From positions 8,782-26,436 of the forward strand of contig DDRC01000083.1 in the NCBI GenBank assembly GCA_002342985.1: DNA of 17,655 bases, written 5' to 3'. The DNA is from Flavobacteriales bacterium UBA2426 (GTDB lineage: Bacteria; Bacteroidota; Bacteroidia; Flavobacteriales_F; PHOS-HE28). Shown here piece by piece: positions 8,166-15,839 of this stretch; position 1 is the stretch's first letter; each line of letters begins with the position of its first letter. Below the pieces are notes generated by a model that was not told the origin of the DNA, did no database searches, and saw only the letters and a program-made list of their open reading frames with translations. The translations under genes were made by a program, and so were the position numbers.

Positions 8166-10502
8166 CTACTTGGTGTAGTAGCCGTATCCATCCGAACTGC
8201 CGGCCTTCACGTCGTTGAGGAGCACATCCACGCGTCCCACCTTGCCGCTGGCCGCCATCTCGTTGATCACACGCAGCGCGCTGCGCTGCGTACGGCGCTC
8301 GCGCACCACGTAAAGGGTCAGGTCCAGGTGGCCCATGAGGACCACGAACTCGCTGACGAGGCCGATGGGCGATGAATCCACCAGGATGTGGTCGTAGCGG
8401 CTGCGCATGGCGGAGATCAGCTCACCGAAGCGCGGGCTCTCCAGCAGCTCGCCGGGGTTGGGGGGGATGGGGCCCGCTCCGATGACATCGAGGCCCGGCA
8501 CATCCGTCCGCCGCACGATGTCGTTGACCCCGGCCTCGCCGATCAGCCAGGTGCTCAGGCCGGCTCCCTCGGCTTGCTCCAGCGTCTTCATCACGCTGGG
8601 CCGTCGCATGTCCGCATCGATGACCAGGACCCGCCGCCCCGACAGGGCCATCACGGTGGCCAGGTTCACCGCACTGAAGGTCTTGCCCTCTCCGCTGGTG
8701 CTGCTGGTGAATCCGATCACCTGGCGCGGCACGTTGGCGTTGAGGTACTGCAGGTTGATCCGCGCTGTGCGGAAGGACTCGGCCAGCAGCGACTTGGGCT
8801 CGTCGGCCGTCACCCTGCGGCGCTTGCTCGAGGGTATCACGGCGAGCACGGGCAGGCTCGTCACGCGCTTCAGCTCGTCGAGGTCCGCGATGCGGTCGTT
8901 GAAGAAATCACGGAGCACGATGATGAGCACGGGAATCATGAGCCCGAGGAGCATCGCGCCGCCCAGCACCACCTTCTTGTCGGGCCCTACGGCGCCGCCC
9001 CCGGCCACGCGGGCCTCGTCCACCACGCTCTTGTCCACCTGGTCCGAGGCAATGGCGATGCCGGCCTCGGCCTTTTTCTCCATGAGGTAGTTGTAAAGGC
9101 CGCCGCTCAGGTCGAGCTTGCGCTGCTTGATGCCCAGTTCGCGCTCGCCCTTGGGGATCTGCCCCAGCTGGAAGTTGATGGAGGAGAGGCGGCTCGAGAG
9201 CTGATCGTAATCGATATCGGCCTGCTGCACGAGGCTTTCGGCTGTCTGCGCCAGTGAAGCGGTGAGGTTCTTCACCTTCCGCTCCATGGCGATGACCGTT
9301 GGGTTGTTCTTCGGTCCCGAGCTCACGTTCTGCGCAGCGAGGTCGGCGCTCAGCCGGGTGATCTCGATCACGAGGTTGTTGAGAACGGGGTCGTCGATGC
9401 CCGAGGAGGACGGGGCCGGCACGTTCCGCAGGTCGCTCTGGGAGCGGATCTTCTCCAGCACCTGGTTGCAGTAGGCCCTGCGGCGCTGCACGCTGTTGCG
9501 CTCGTTCTCGAGGCGGTTCCGCTCCTGGAACAGCGCATCGGAGGTGGCCGCCACGTTGAACACGCCCGTGGTGCTGCGCGCACCCTCCATCTCGCTCTCC
9601 GCGCGCCGCAGCGAATCGGCCACCGACCCGATCTGCTCGTCGATGAACTCGATCGTCCGGAGGCCCTTCTGGTGCTGCTTGCGCAGCTCAGCCTCGATGA
9701 AGGTCTCCATCAGGGTATTGATGAAGGCGATCTCCTTGCTCGGCGTGGAGCCGGTCATGCTGAGGGTGATGACATGGCCATTGCCCTCCGGCTCGCTCAC
9801 CCCCAGCCGCGTGCCGTAGTTCATCACCTGGGCCTCCAGGCTGTTGATCTTGAAGTAGTAGTCCGTGTCAGCCTGGTACTCACGGTCCTCGGGGAACTCG
9901 ATGCGGAAGCTGAGGTTGGGACCCACGAAGGGCTCACCGATGCGGAGGGTCTGATCGACGTTGTACTCCTCGATGTATTGCTCCAGCAGCTCCTGCTTCT
10001 GCACATTGTAGAGCAGCACGTTCTCGCCCTTGGCGGAAACGGTGTAGGTGCCTGCCGTGCGGTCCACCCTGACATGGATGGGGACGCCGGTCACCTGGAC
10101 CGCCACGGAGTCGAGGAAGACGCGGAACGGGGGGAACTCGTGGTGCTCCTGCGTGAGGAACTGGCGGGTGGTGTAATAGGAGATGCCGAAATCGAGCTTG
10201 CGCAGCGTGCGCACCACCATGTTGCGGGAGGTGAGCACGGCGATGTCATCCTCCAGCTGCGAGTTGCCGCGCACCAGCGACATGCCCTTCAGGAAGTCCT
10301 CCTTCTGCCCGAATCCGGTGCGGCTGCCCTCGCCCATGAGCATCTTGGCCTCCACGCGGTAGCTCTTGGGGGTGGTCTTCAGGTAGGCCACGCCCACTGC
10401 GCCGGCCAGGCCGCAGGTGATGACGAACCACCACCACTTGGCCAGCAGCTTGCGGACGATGGCCCGCAGGTCGATGATGTCGTTCGCGGGTGCGGCGGCC
10501 AT
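8166..10502 (-). CDS. Polysaccharide co-polymerase / tyrosine autokinase (Wzc-like BY-kinase)
   Basis: This 778-aa protein contains both halves of a Wzc-type protein. A Wzz/co-polymerase part has a first membrane helix at about 23-41. A long periplasmic region includes coiled-coil-prone helices at about 270-350 and 400-470, and a second helix lies at about 511-531. The cytoplasmic bacterial tyrosine kinase domain follows. It has a Walker A GEGKT (604-608), Walker A' VLVIDADMRRP (625-635) and Walker B ILVDSSP (706-712). The tail ends DGYGYYTK, a short tyrosine cluster (Y773, Y775, Y776) expected to be autophosphorylated. It should control chain length and couple polymerisation to export through the neighbouring Wza-like protein, which starts the operon and ends 1 nt before it. 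No dedicated phosphatase gene is seen nearby. The length is normal for Bacteroidota members. Confidence 0.95.
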   Translation of the reverse strand: MAAAPANDIIDLRAIVRKLLAKWWWFVITCGLAGAVGVAYLKTTPKSYRVEAKMLMGEGSRTGFGQKEDFLKGMSLVRGNSQLEDDIAVLTSRNMVVRTLRKLDFGISYYTTRQFLTQEHHEFPPFRVFLDSVAVQVTGVPIHVRVDRTAGTYTVSAKGENVLLYNVQKQELLEQYIEEYNVDQTLRIGEPFVGPNLSFRIEFPEDREYQADTDYYFKINSLEAQVMNYGTRLGVSEPEGNGHVITLSMTGSTPSKEIAFINTLMETFIEAELRKQHQKGLRTIEFIDEQIGSVADSLRRAESEMEGARSTTGVFNVAATSDALFQERNRLENERNSVQRRRAYCNQVLEKIRSQSDLRNVPAPSSSGIDDPVLNNLVIEITRLSADLAAQNVSSGPKNNPTVIAMERKVKNLTASLAQTAESLVQQADIDYDQLSSRLSSINFQLGQIPKGERELGIKQRKLDLSGGLYNYLMEKKAEAGIAIASDQVDKSVVDEARVAGGGAVGPDKKVVLGGAMLLGLMIPVLIIVLRDFFNDRIADLDELKRVTSLPVLAVIPSSKRRRVTADEPKSLLAESFRTARINLQYLNANVPRQVIGFTSSTSGEGKTFSAVNLATVMALSGRRVLVIDADMRRPSVMKTLEQAEGAGLSTWLIGEAGVNDIVRRTDVPGLDVIGAGPIPPNPGELLESPRFGELISAMRSRYDHILVDSSPIGLVSEFVVLMGHLDLTLYVVRERRTQRSALRVINEMAASGKVGRVDVLLNDVKAGSSDGYGYYTK

Positions 10503-10503
10503 G

Positions 10504-11289
10504 CTACTGCGTGTTGTTCTTGATCACCGTGAAGACCACGGCGGCGGTGCTCAAGGTGGCCAGGATCACCGAAAGGACCTCCAGGTTGAGGCGGCCCGGG
10601 CGGGCACCGAGCGCCGGCACGTACACCACGTCATTCGGCAGCAGGTAGTAGTACTCGGAGCGCAGCACATCGGTCGTGCTCAGGTCCACGTACAGCGCCT
10701 GCACCCCCCGGTCGCTCTGCCGCATCAGCGTCACATGCGACTTGTCCGCGAGCTCATCCGGCCCCCCCGCCATGGAAAGGGCATCGAGGATGGTGATCTG
10801 GTTGTTGTACACCACGTAGGTGCCCGGCCGGGATACCGCCCCCAGCACGCTCACCCGCCAGTTCACCATCTTCAGGATCACCGTGGCGTTTGTGAAATAC
10901 TCGTTGATCTTCCGCTGCACCAGGTCCTGGGCCTCCCCCACCGTCAGCCCCTGCACCTTCAGCTTGCCGATCTGGGGAAGGTGCACCTGGCCGTTCTTGT
11001 CCACCGAGAAGCCGTTCACGTAGAGGGCTGCATCGCTCACCATGGCCCCGCCGCCCGGCCCTTCCACGTTGAAGTACCGGTGGGTCTGGTCGTCGAGCCC
11101 GAGCACGCGGATGCTCAGCACATCGTTCACCTGCAGGCGGTACTCGAACTTCTGATTCTCGAACAGCTTGCTCGCCCCGGGCGTCAGGGAGGGGTCGTTC
11201 AGGTAATTGAGGCTCCGACGGCCCACACAGGAGCCCAGCAGCAGCATCAGCAGGGCCAGCAGGCCGAGGTTCTTGGTAGTGGTGCGCAT
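10504..11289 (-). CDS. Polysaccharide export outer-membrane lipoprotein (Wza-like)
   Basis: This 261-aa protein has a lipoprotein signal peptide with lipobox LLGSC, so the mature lipidated residue is C21. The polysaccharide export domain begins near YRLQVNDVLSIRVLG (50-64). It runs through GQVHLPQIGKLKVQGLTVGEAQDLV and the following VILKMVNWRVSVLGAVSRPGTY region. A SLBB-like segment (TILDALSMAGGPDELADKSHV) follows. A hydrophobic C-terminal helix (about 237-256, LEVLSVILATLSTAAVVFTV) ends the protein, as in short Bacteroidota Wza homologues. It should form the outer-membrane exit channel for the polysaccharide with the Wzc-like protein. It is the first gene of the operon, preceded by a TATCTTTG promoter element, and its stop is 1 nt from the kinase start. 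Confidence 0.93.
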   Translation of the reverse strand: MRTTTKNLGLLALLMLLLGSCVGRRSLNYLNDPSLTPGASKLFENQKFEYRLQVNDVLSIRVLGLDDQTHRYFNVEGPGGGAMVSDAALYVNGFSVDKNGQVHLPQIGKLKVQGLTVGEAQDLVQRKINEYFTNATVILKMVNWRVSVLGAVSRPGTYVVYNNQITILDALSMAGGPDELADKSHVTLMRQSDRGVQALYVDLSTTDVLRSEYYYLLPNDVVYVPALGARPGRLNLEVLSVILATLSTAAVVFTVIKNNTQ

Positions 11290-11331
11290 GCGGTGTTGGG
11301 TGCGGGGCAGGCAGGGTCAACGGCCCCGTAA

Positions 11332-11347
11332 GGCGCCTTTCGGCACC
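11332..11347 (-). promoter_or_regulatory. 5'-end RNA hairpin with GAAA loop ahead of wza-like gene
   Basis: On the minus strand GGTGCC-GAAA-GGCGCC can form a 6-bp stem (one G-U pair) closed by a GNRA tetraloop. It lies right at or just after the predicted transcription start of the polysaccharide operon. It may simply stabilise the mRNA 5' end; a regulatory role is not shown. Confidence 0.3.
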
Positions 11348-11350
11348 GGC

Positions 11351-11358
11351 CAAAGATA
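11351..11358 (-). promoter_or_regulatory. Bacteroidota -7 promoter element (TATCTTTG) for the polysaccharide operon
   Basis: The minus strand reads TATCTTTG, an exact TAnnTTTG match, 61 nt upstream of the Wza-like start codon. It implies a leader of about 55 nt. It lies in the 146-nt spacer downstream of the acyl-CoA dehydrogenase gene, so the six-gene polysaccharide operon probably has its own promoter here. No clear -33 TTTG is visible. Confidence 0.6.
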
Positions 11359-11435
11359 GCCGCGGCTTTTGCGGCGCTCACGCGGGGCGACGAACGCCTT
11401 TCAACGATCGGCGGAGGATGGAGGTTGCCCTCTGA

Positions 11436-12605
11436 TCAGCCCTTCAGCACGCTGCGGCTGATCACGATGCGCTGCACCTCGCTGGTGCCCTCGTAAATCT
11501 GGGTGATCTTGGCGTCGCGCATCAGGCGCTCCACGTGGTACTCCTTCACGTAGCCGTAGCCGCCGTGGATCTGCACCGCCTCGGTGGTGGTCTTCATGGC
11601 CACCTCGCTGGCGAAGACCTTGGCCATGGCGCTGGCCTGGTCGTAGTTCATGTGGTTGTCCTTCAGCCAGGCGGCCTTCAGGCACAGCAGACGGGCAGCC
11701 TCGATCTCGGTGGCCATGTCGGCCAGCTTGAAGGCCACGGCCTGGTGCTCGCTGATGAGCTTGCCGAAGGCCTTGCGCTCCTTGCTGTAGGCCAGCGCCA
11801 ACTCGTACGCTCCGCTGGCGATGCCGAGGGCCTGGGAAGCGATGCCGATGCGGCCGCCGCTCAGGGTCTTCATGGCGAAGGTGAAGCCGAAGCCATCCTC
11901 GCCGATGCGGTTCGCCTTGGGCACCTTCACGTCCTGGAACATCAGCGTATGGGTGTCGCTGCCGCGGATGCCCATCTTGTCCTCCTTGGCACCCACGGTG
12001 AAGCCGGGCATGCCCCTCTCCACGATGAGGCAGTTGATGCCCTTGTGCCCCTTGGCCGCATCGGTCTGGGCCATCACCAGGTAGGTGCTGGCGCTGCCGC
12101 CGTTGGTGATCCAGTTCTTGGTGCCATTGAGCAGGTAGTGGTCGCCCATGTCGATGGCGGTGGTGCGCTGGCTGGTGGCATCGCTGCCGGCCTCGGGTTC
12201 GCTGAGGCAGAACGCGCCGATCTTCTCGCCCTTGGCCAGGGGCACCAGGTACTTCTGCTTCTGCTCCTCGTTGCCGAAGGTCTCCAGGCCCCAGCACACC
12301 AGGCTGTTGTTCACGCTCACCACCACGCTGGCGCTGGCGTCCACCTTGCTGAGCTCCTCCATCACCAGCACGTAGCTCACGGTGTCCATGCCACCGCCGC
12401 CGTACTTGGGGTCTACCATCATGCCCAGGAAGCCGAGCTCACCGAGCTGCTTGATCTCCGCGGCGGGGAAGCGCTGTTCGCGGTCGCGTTCGATCACGCC
12501 GGGCTTGAGTACGTTCTGGGCGAAATCACGGGCGGCATCGCGCGCCGCGATCTGCTCCTCGGAGAGTTCGAAGTTGAGGCCGGCGAGGGTGGCGGTGTGG
12601 GACAT
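11436..12605 (-). CDS. Short-chain acyl-CoA dehydrogenase (butyryl-CoA dehydrogenase-like)
   Basis: This 389-aa soluble flavoenzyme catalyses alpha,beta-dehydrogenation of acyl-CoA thioesters, passing electrons to electron-transfer flavoprotein. The N-terminal helical domain starts near LNFELSEEQIAARDAARDFA. Diagnostic signatures are GAFCLSEPEAGSDA (first acyl-CoA dehydrogenase signature) and LNGTKNWITNGG in the middle beta domain. The C-terminal helical domain has EAVQIHGGYGYVKEYHVERLMRDAK. The catalytic base is expected at E372 in IYEGTSEVQRIVISR. The length and motif positions are those of short-chain acyl-CoA dehydrogenases; a related branched-chain substrate is possible. It likely acts in fatty-acid or branched-chain amino-acid breakdown. 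It is transcribed toward the polysaccharide operon but is separated from it by a spacer with its own promoter. It is divergent from the kinase gene at 12705. Confidence 0.93.
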   Translation of the reverse strand: MSHTATLAGLNFELSEEQIAARDAARDFAQNVLKPGVIERDREQRFPAAEIKQLGELGFLGMMVDPKYGGGGMDTVSYVLVMEELSKVDASASVVVSVNNSLVCWGLETFGNEEQKQKYLVPLAKGEKIGAFCLSEPEAGSDATSQRTTAIDMGDHYLLNGTKNWITNGGSASTYLVMAQTDAAKGHKGINCLIVERGMPGFTVGAKEDKMGIRGSDTHTLMFQDVKVPKANRIGEDGFGFTFAMKTLSGGRIGIASQALGIASGAYELALAYSKERKAFGKLISEHQAVAFKLADMATEIEAARLLCLKAAWLKDNHMNYDQASAMAKVFASEVAMKTTTEAVQIHGGYGYVKEYHVERLMRDAKITQIYEGTSEVQRIVISRSVLKG

Positions 12606-12626
12606 GGCTGCTTGTTCAGGGGTCGG

Positions 12627-12634
12627 CGAAGGTA
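12627..12634 (-). promoter_or_regulatory. Probable -7 promoter element (TACCTTCG) for acyl-CoA dehydrogenase
   Basis: The minus strand reads TACCTTCG, one base off the TAnnTTTG consensus, 21 nt upstream of the start codon. The same TTCG variant precedes the amino-acid dehydrogenase at 13837. No convincing -33 box at the usual spacing. Confidence 0.4.
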
Positions 12635-12664
12635 AACGGCCTGGCCCGAAGGATGTTCAAGCCC

Positions 12665-12679
12665 TTCCGGGCGCCGGAA
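12665..12679. repeat. Short palindrome (TTCCGG-GCG-CCGGAA) between divergent genes
   Basis: A perfect 6-bp inverted repeat with a 3-nt loop lies in the 99-nt spacer between the divergent acyl-CoA dehydrogenase and kinase genes, between their two proposed promoters. It could be an operator half-site pair, but in GC-rich DNA such a short palindrome can occur by chance. Confidence 0.25.
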
Positions 12680-12692
12680 CCCGGTGATGGGC

Positions 12693-12700
12693 CACCTTTG
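12693..12700 (+). promoter_or_regulatory. Possible -7 promoter element (CACCTTTG) for anmK
   Basis: CACCTTTG differs by one base from TAnnTTTG and ends 4 nt before the proposed ATG at 12705. If used, transcription would start at or next to the start codon, giving a leaderless mRNA. Confidence 0.35.
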
Positions 12701-12704
12701 CCCC

Positions 12705-13757
12705 ATGCCCACCTACCGCGCCCTCGGCGTCATGAGCGGCAGCTCCCTCGACGGGCTGGACCTGGCGCTGTGCGCGCTCACCGAGCGGCGCGGGCGCTGG
12801 AGCCATGCGATCATCAAGGCGCGCACGGTGCACTACCCGCAGGCGCTGCGCGATCGGTTGCTTCACGCCATGCACGGCAGCGCGCTCGAGCTGGCCCGGC
12901 TCGATGCGGACCTCGGTGGCTTCATCGGCCAGGCCTGCAAGCGCTTCCTGCGCGGAGAGAGAGCTGAGCTGATCGCCTCGCATGGGCACACCATCTTCCA
13001 TCGGCCCGAGCTGGGCTTCAGCACGCAGATCGGGTCGGGCGCGCGCATCGCGGCCATCACGGGCATCACCACCGTGTGCGACTTCCGCAGCGCCGACATC
13101 GCGCTGGGCGGGCAGGGGGCGCCCCTGGTGCCGCTGGGCGAGCGCCTGCTATTCCCGGAGTTCAAGGCCTTCATCAACCTCGGCGGCATCTGCAACATCA
13201 GCCTGCACGGGCCGGATCGCATCATCGGCTATGACGTTTGCATAGGCAACCAAGCGCTGAACCACCTGGCGAATGAGGCCGGGGTTCCCTTCGACCGCGA
13301 TGGCGAACTGGCGCGGAAGGGCAGACTGGATGCGGCCCTTCTGAAGCGGCTCAACGATTTGCCCTTTCACCGTCAGCGGCCGCCGAAGTCACTGGGTCGT
13401 GAGCGGTTCGAGGAGTCGGTGCTACCCTTGGTCGATGACCGCAGTGAGGCCTTGGAGAAGCGGCTCCGGACAATGGTGGAGCACATCGCTGGGCAACTGG
13501 CCAAGGCGCTGAAGCATGCGGAAGGGCCCGTGCTCCTGACCGGCGGCGGGGCGCACAACCGTTTCTTGGTGGAGCGCATCGCGGCCTGCGGCCGCGCCGT
13601 GCTGGTGCTGCCCCCAAAGACCACCATCGACTTCAAGGAGGCGCTGATCTTTGCGCTGCTGGGCGCGCTGCGGATGCGGGGGGGGCCTACGGCACTGGCC
13701 ACCGTGACCGGGGCCAGGCGGGACACGGTGGGCGGAGCGGTGCACTGGGCCAATTAA
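12705..13757 (+). CDS. anmK: Anhydro-N-acetylmuramic acid kinase
   Basis: This 350-aa sugar kinase of the ASKHA fold phosphorylates and opens 1,6-anhydro-MurNAc released by peptidoglycan turnover, giving MurNAc-6-phosphate for recycling in the cytoplasm. The start MPTYRALGVMSGSSLDGLDLA matches the family's N-terminal phosphate-binding loop (GVMSGxSLDGxD, here 8-19). SHGHTIFHRP (92-101) and CDFRSADIALGGQGAPLVPLG (125-145) form the substrate site, with the conserved Asp of DFRxxD. INLGGICNIS (157-166), GYDVCIGNQALNHL (175-188) and LLTGGGAHNRFLVERI (277-292) complete the ATP-binding core. Length is normal. An in-frame ATG at 12684 was rejected because family members begin just before GVMSG and a promoter-like element sits between. 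No other recycling genes are adjacent. Confidence 0.94.
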   Translation: MPTYRALGVMSGSSLDGLDLALCALTERRGRWSHAIIKARTVHYPQALRDRLLHAMHGSALELARLDADLGGFIGQACKRFLRGERAELIASHGHTIFHRPELGFSTQIGSGARIAAITGITTVCDFRSADIALGGQGAPLVPLGERLLFPEFKAFINLGGICNISLHGPDRIIGYDVCIGNQALNHLANEAGVPFDRDGELARKGRLDAALLKRLNDLPFHRQRPPKSLGRERFEESVLPLVDDRSEALEKRLRTMVEHIAGQLAKALKHAEGPVLLTGGGAHNRFLVERIAACGRAVLVLPPKTTIDFKEALIFALLGALRMRGGPTALATVTGARRDTVGGAVHWAN

Positions 13758-13812
13758 CATGCCGTTGGGATAACGCCCACACGCGCTGCAGGGGCAGGGG
13801 AAGCGGGCAGAC

Positions 13813-13820
13813 TACTTTCG
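13813..13820 (+). promoter_or_regulatory. Probable -7 promoter element (TACTTTCG) for the amino-acid dehydrogenase
   Basis: TACTTTCG matches TAnnTTTG except for one base and ends 16 nt before the ATG at 13837, predicting a leader of roughly 10 nt. No clear -33 TTTG is visible. Confidence 0.45.
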
Positions 13821-13836
13821 CCCCACCTGTACCGGA

Positions 13837-15060
13837 ATGCGTGATGCCCTGAAGCGCTTCGAGGAGCGCGCCCCCGAAATCGTCTTCGAGTGGAACGATG
13901 CACCCACCGGCGCTCGTGGCTGGGTGGTGATCAACAGCCTTCGCGGTGGCGCGGCCGGCGGTGGCACCCGCATGCGCAAGGGCCTCGACAAGCGCGAGGT
14001 GGAGAGCCTGGCCAAGACCATGGAGGTGAAGTTCAGCGTGTGCGGCCCGCCCATCGGCGGGGCCAAGAGCGGCATCGACTTCGACCCCGCCGACCCGCGC
14101 AAGAACGCCGTGCTCGACCGTTGGTACAAGGCCGTGATGCCCTTGCTGAAAACCTACTACGGCACCGGCGGCGACCTCAACGTGGACGAATTGCACGACG
14201 TGATCCCCATCACCGAGCGCTACGGCCTGCGCCATCCCCAGGAGGGCGTGGTGAACGGCCACATCGGCACGCAGGACGAGGTGAAGCTGAAGGCCATCGC
14301 CCAGCTGCGCGAGGGCGTGAGCAAGGTGGTGGATGACACCGCCTACGTGCCCGTGCCCGGCAAGTATGCGGTGGCCGACATGATCACCGGCTGGGGCGTG
14401 GCCGAGAGCGTTCGCCACTTTTACCGGGTGTATGGCGGCGAGGTGAGGGGCAAGCGCGTGATCGTGCAGGGCTGGGGCAACGTGGCCGCCGCCGCAGGCT
14501 ACTACCTGGCCCAGCAGGGCGCGCGCATTGTGGGCATCATCGACCGCCACGGCGGTGCTATGCGCCACGAGGGTTTCAGCGCCGAGGAGGTGAGGCGGCT
14601 CTTCACCGACAAGGCCGGCAACGCGCTCCGCATGCAGGATATGCTGCCCTTCGAAGAGGTCAACGCGCGCATCTGGGACATCGGGGCCGAGGTCTTCCTG
14701 CCCTGCGCCGCCAGCCGCCTGGTGACCCAGGACCAGGTGGACCGCATGGCGAAGGCCGGCCTGGAGGCGATCAGCAGCGGCGCCAACGTGCCCTTCGCCG
14801 ACCCGCAGATCTTCTACGGCCCCATCGCCGAGCACGCCGACCACAAGGTGAGCGTGATTCCCGACTTCATCGCCAACTGCGGCATGGCCCGGGTCTTCGC
14901 CTATTGCATGCAGCCCGGCAGCCCGCTCACGGACCGGGCCATCTTCGAAGACGTGAGCACGGTGATCGGGAAGGCTCTGGAGGATTGCCACGCCCGCCAC
15001 CCTCACCGCCTGCACCTGACGCGCACCGCCTTCGAGATCGCACTCGCCAAGCTCAGCTGA
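13837..15060 (+). CDS. Glu/Leu/Phe/Val dehydrogenase
   Basis: This 407-aa oxidoreductase reversibly deaminates an L-amino acid to its 2-oxo acid with NAD(P). The N-terminal catalytic domain contains LRGGAAGGGTRMRKGLDKREV (35-55), then AKTMEVKFSVCGPPIGGAKSGI (59-80) with the expected substrate and catalytic lysines K65 and K77. GTGGDLNVDE (109-118) contains the conserved aspartate D113. The Rossmann domain has VIVQGWGNVAAAAGYYLAQQGARIVGIIDRHG (208-239) with the glycine motif GWGNVA and an acidic residue D236 at the end of the second strand. Family members of this length in Bacteroidota may use glutamate or branched-chain amino acids; the sequence as read does not decide. A role beside acyl-CoA dehydrogenase in branched-chain amino-acid catabolism is plausible but inferred. 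It lies 79 nt after anmK, with its own promoter-like element, and 50 nt before exbB. Confidence 0.92.
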   Translation: MRDALKRFEERAPEIVFEWNDAPTGARGWVVINSLRGGAAGGGTRMRKGLDKREVESLAKTMEVKFSVCGPPIGGAKSGIDFDPADPRKNAVLDRWYKAVMPLLKTYYGTGGDLNVDELHDVIPITERYGLRHPQEGVVNGHIGTQDEVKLKAIAQLREGVSKVVDDTAYVPVPGKYAVADMITGWGVAESVRHFYRVYGGEVRGKRVIVQGWGNVAAAAGYYLAQQGARIVGIIDRHGGAMRHEGFSAEEVRRLFTDKAGNALRMQDMLPFEEVNARIWDIGAEVFLPCAASRLVTQDQVDRMAKAGLEAISSGANVPFADPQIFYGPIAEHADHKVSVIPDFIANCGMARVFAYCMQPGSPLTDRAIFEDVSTVIGKALEDCHARHPHRLHLTRTAFEIALAKLS

Positions 15061-15070
15061 TAAAATACGC
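15061..15070 (+). promoter_or_regulatory. Possible promoter pocket (TAAAATACGC) for exbB
   Basis: An isolated AT-rich stretch directly after the dehydrogenase stop, 41 nt before the exbB ATG, stands out in GC-rich DNA. It only loosely resembles TAnnTTTG. It may be the exbB promoter; alternatively exbB is read through from the dehydrogenase gene. Confidence 0.2.
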
Positions 15071-15110
15071 AGGCCGCCGCCCGCGTTCCCATCCAACCCG
15101 AACACGCCCG

Positions 15111-15833
15111 ATGCAACTCCCGCTCTTCGCCCAGATCCAGGACAATACCGACGCCGCACGCCAGCTGCTCGAGCAGACCGCGGCAGCGCCCGCGGAGCCC
15201 GTGATGGAGACCATCTCCATCTGGCAGCTCATCGTGGACGGGGGCTGGTACATCATGGGGCCACTGGGCATCATGAGCCTCATCGCCATCTACCTCATCA
15301 TCGAGCGCGCCATGGCCATTCGCAGGGCCCTGAAGGAGGAGAAGGACTTCATGAGCAAGATCCGCGACTACGTGCACGAAGGGAAGATCGAAAGCGCCCG
15401 CAACCTCTGCGCGCAGACCTCCACCCCCGTGGCCCGGATGCTGGACAAGGGCCTGAGCCGGATCGGTAAGCCCATGAAGGACATCGAGGTGAGCATCGAG
15501 AACGCGGGAAGGCTGGAGATCTACCAGCTGGAGAAGGGCCTCCCTGTTCTGGCCACCATCTCGGGCGCCGCGCCCATGATCGGCTTCCTCGGCACCGTCA
15601 TCGGCATGATCGTCACCTTCCACACCATGAAGATCAGCGGCTCCGGCGTGGAGATCAGCCAGCTCAGCGGCGGCATCATGCAGGCCATGGTCACCACGGT
15701 GGCGGGCCTGGTGATCGGCATCATCGCCTACGTGGCCTACAACACCCTCACCGCCCGTGTGAACAAGGTGGTGCAGAAGATGGAAGCCACTACGATCGCC
15801 TTCATGGACGTGCTCGAATCACCCGCCAAGTAG
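15111..15833 (+). CDS. exbB: MotA/TolQ/ExbB family proton channel protein
   Basis: This 240-aa inner-membrane protein forms, with ExbD, the proton-driven motor that energises TonB. It has three membrane helices at about 45-67, 146-170 and 192-216. The family core is GLPVLATISGAAPMIGFLGTVIGMI (143-167), and the third helix segment is GGIMQAMVTTVAGLVIGIIAYVAY (187-210). The N-terminal stretch (MQLPLFAQIQDNTDAARQ) is short and precedes the first helix. The ATG at 15111 was chosen because sequence upstream in the same frame overlaps the dehydrogenase gene and is unlike the family. It is the first gene of exbB-exbD-tonB, with exbD 6 nt downstream. It could also serve a Tol-like role, but the tonB neighbour favours ExbB. 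Confidence 0.92.
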   Translation: MQLPLFAQIQDNTDAARQLLEQTAAAPAEPVMETISIWQLIVDGGWYIMGPLGIMSLIAIYLIIERAMAIRRALKEEKDFMSKIRDYVHEGKIESARNLCAQTSTPVARMLDKGLSRIGKPMKDIEVSIENAGRLEIYQLEKGLPVLATISGAAPMIGFLGTVIGMIVTFHTMKISGSGVEISQLSGGIMQAMVTTVAGLVIGIIAYVAYNTLTARVNKVVQKMEATTIAFMDVLESPAK

Positions 15834-15839
15834 GGCGCC

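Noticed and set aside
14904..15110. Longer N-terminus for exbB
   Set aside because: It lies inside the dehydrogenase gene in another frame and is unlike any ExbB N-terminus.
13687..15159. Minus-strand 490-codon frame
   Set aside because: Antisense to the amino-acid dehydrogenase; Ala/His/Val/Gly-rich with no fold signature.
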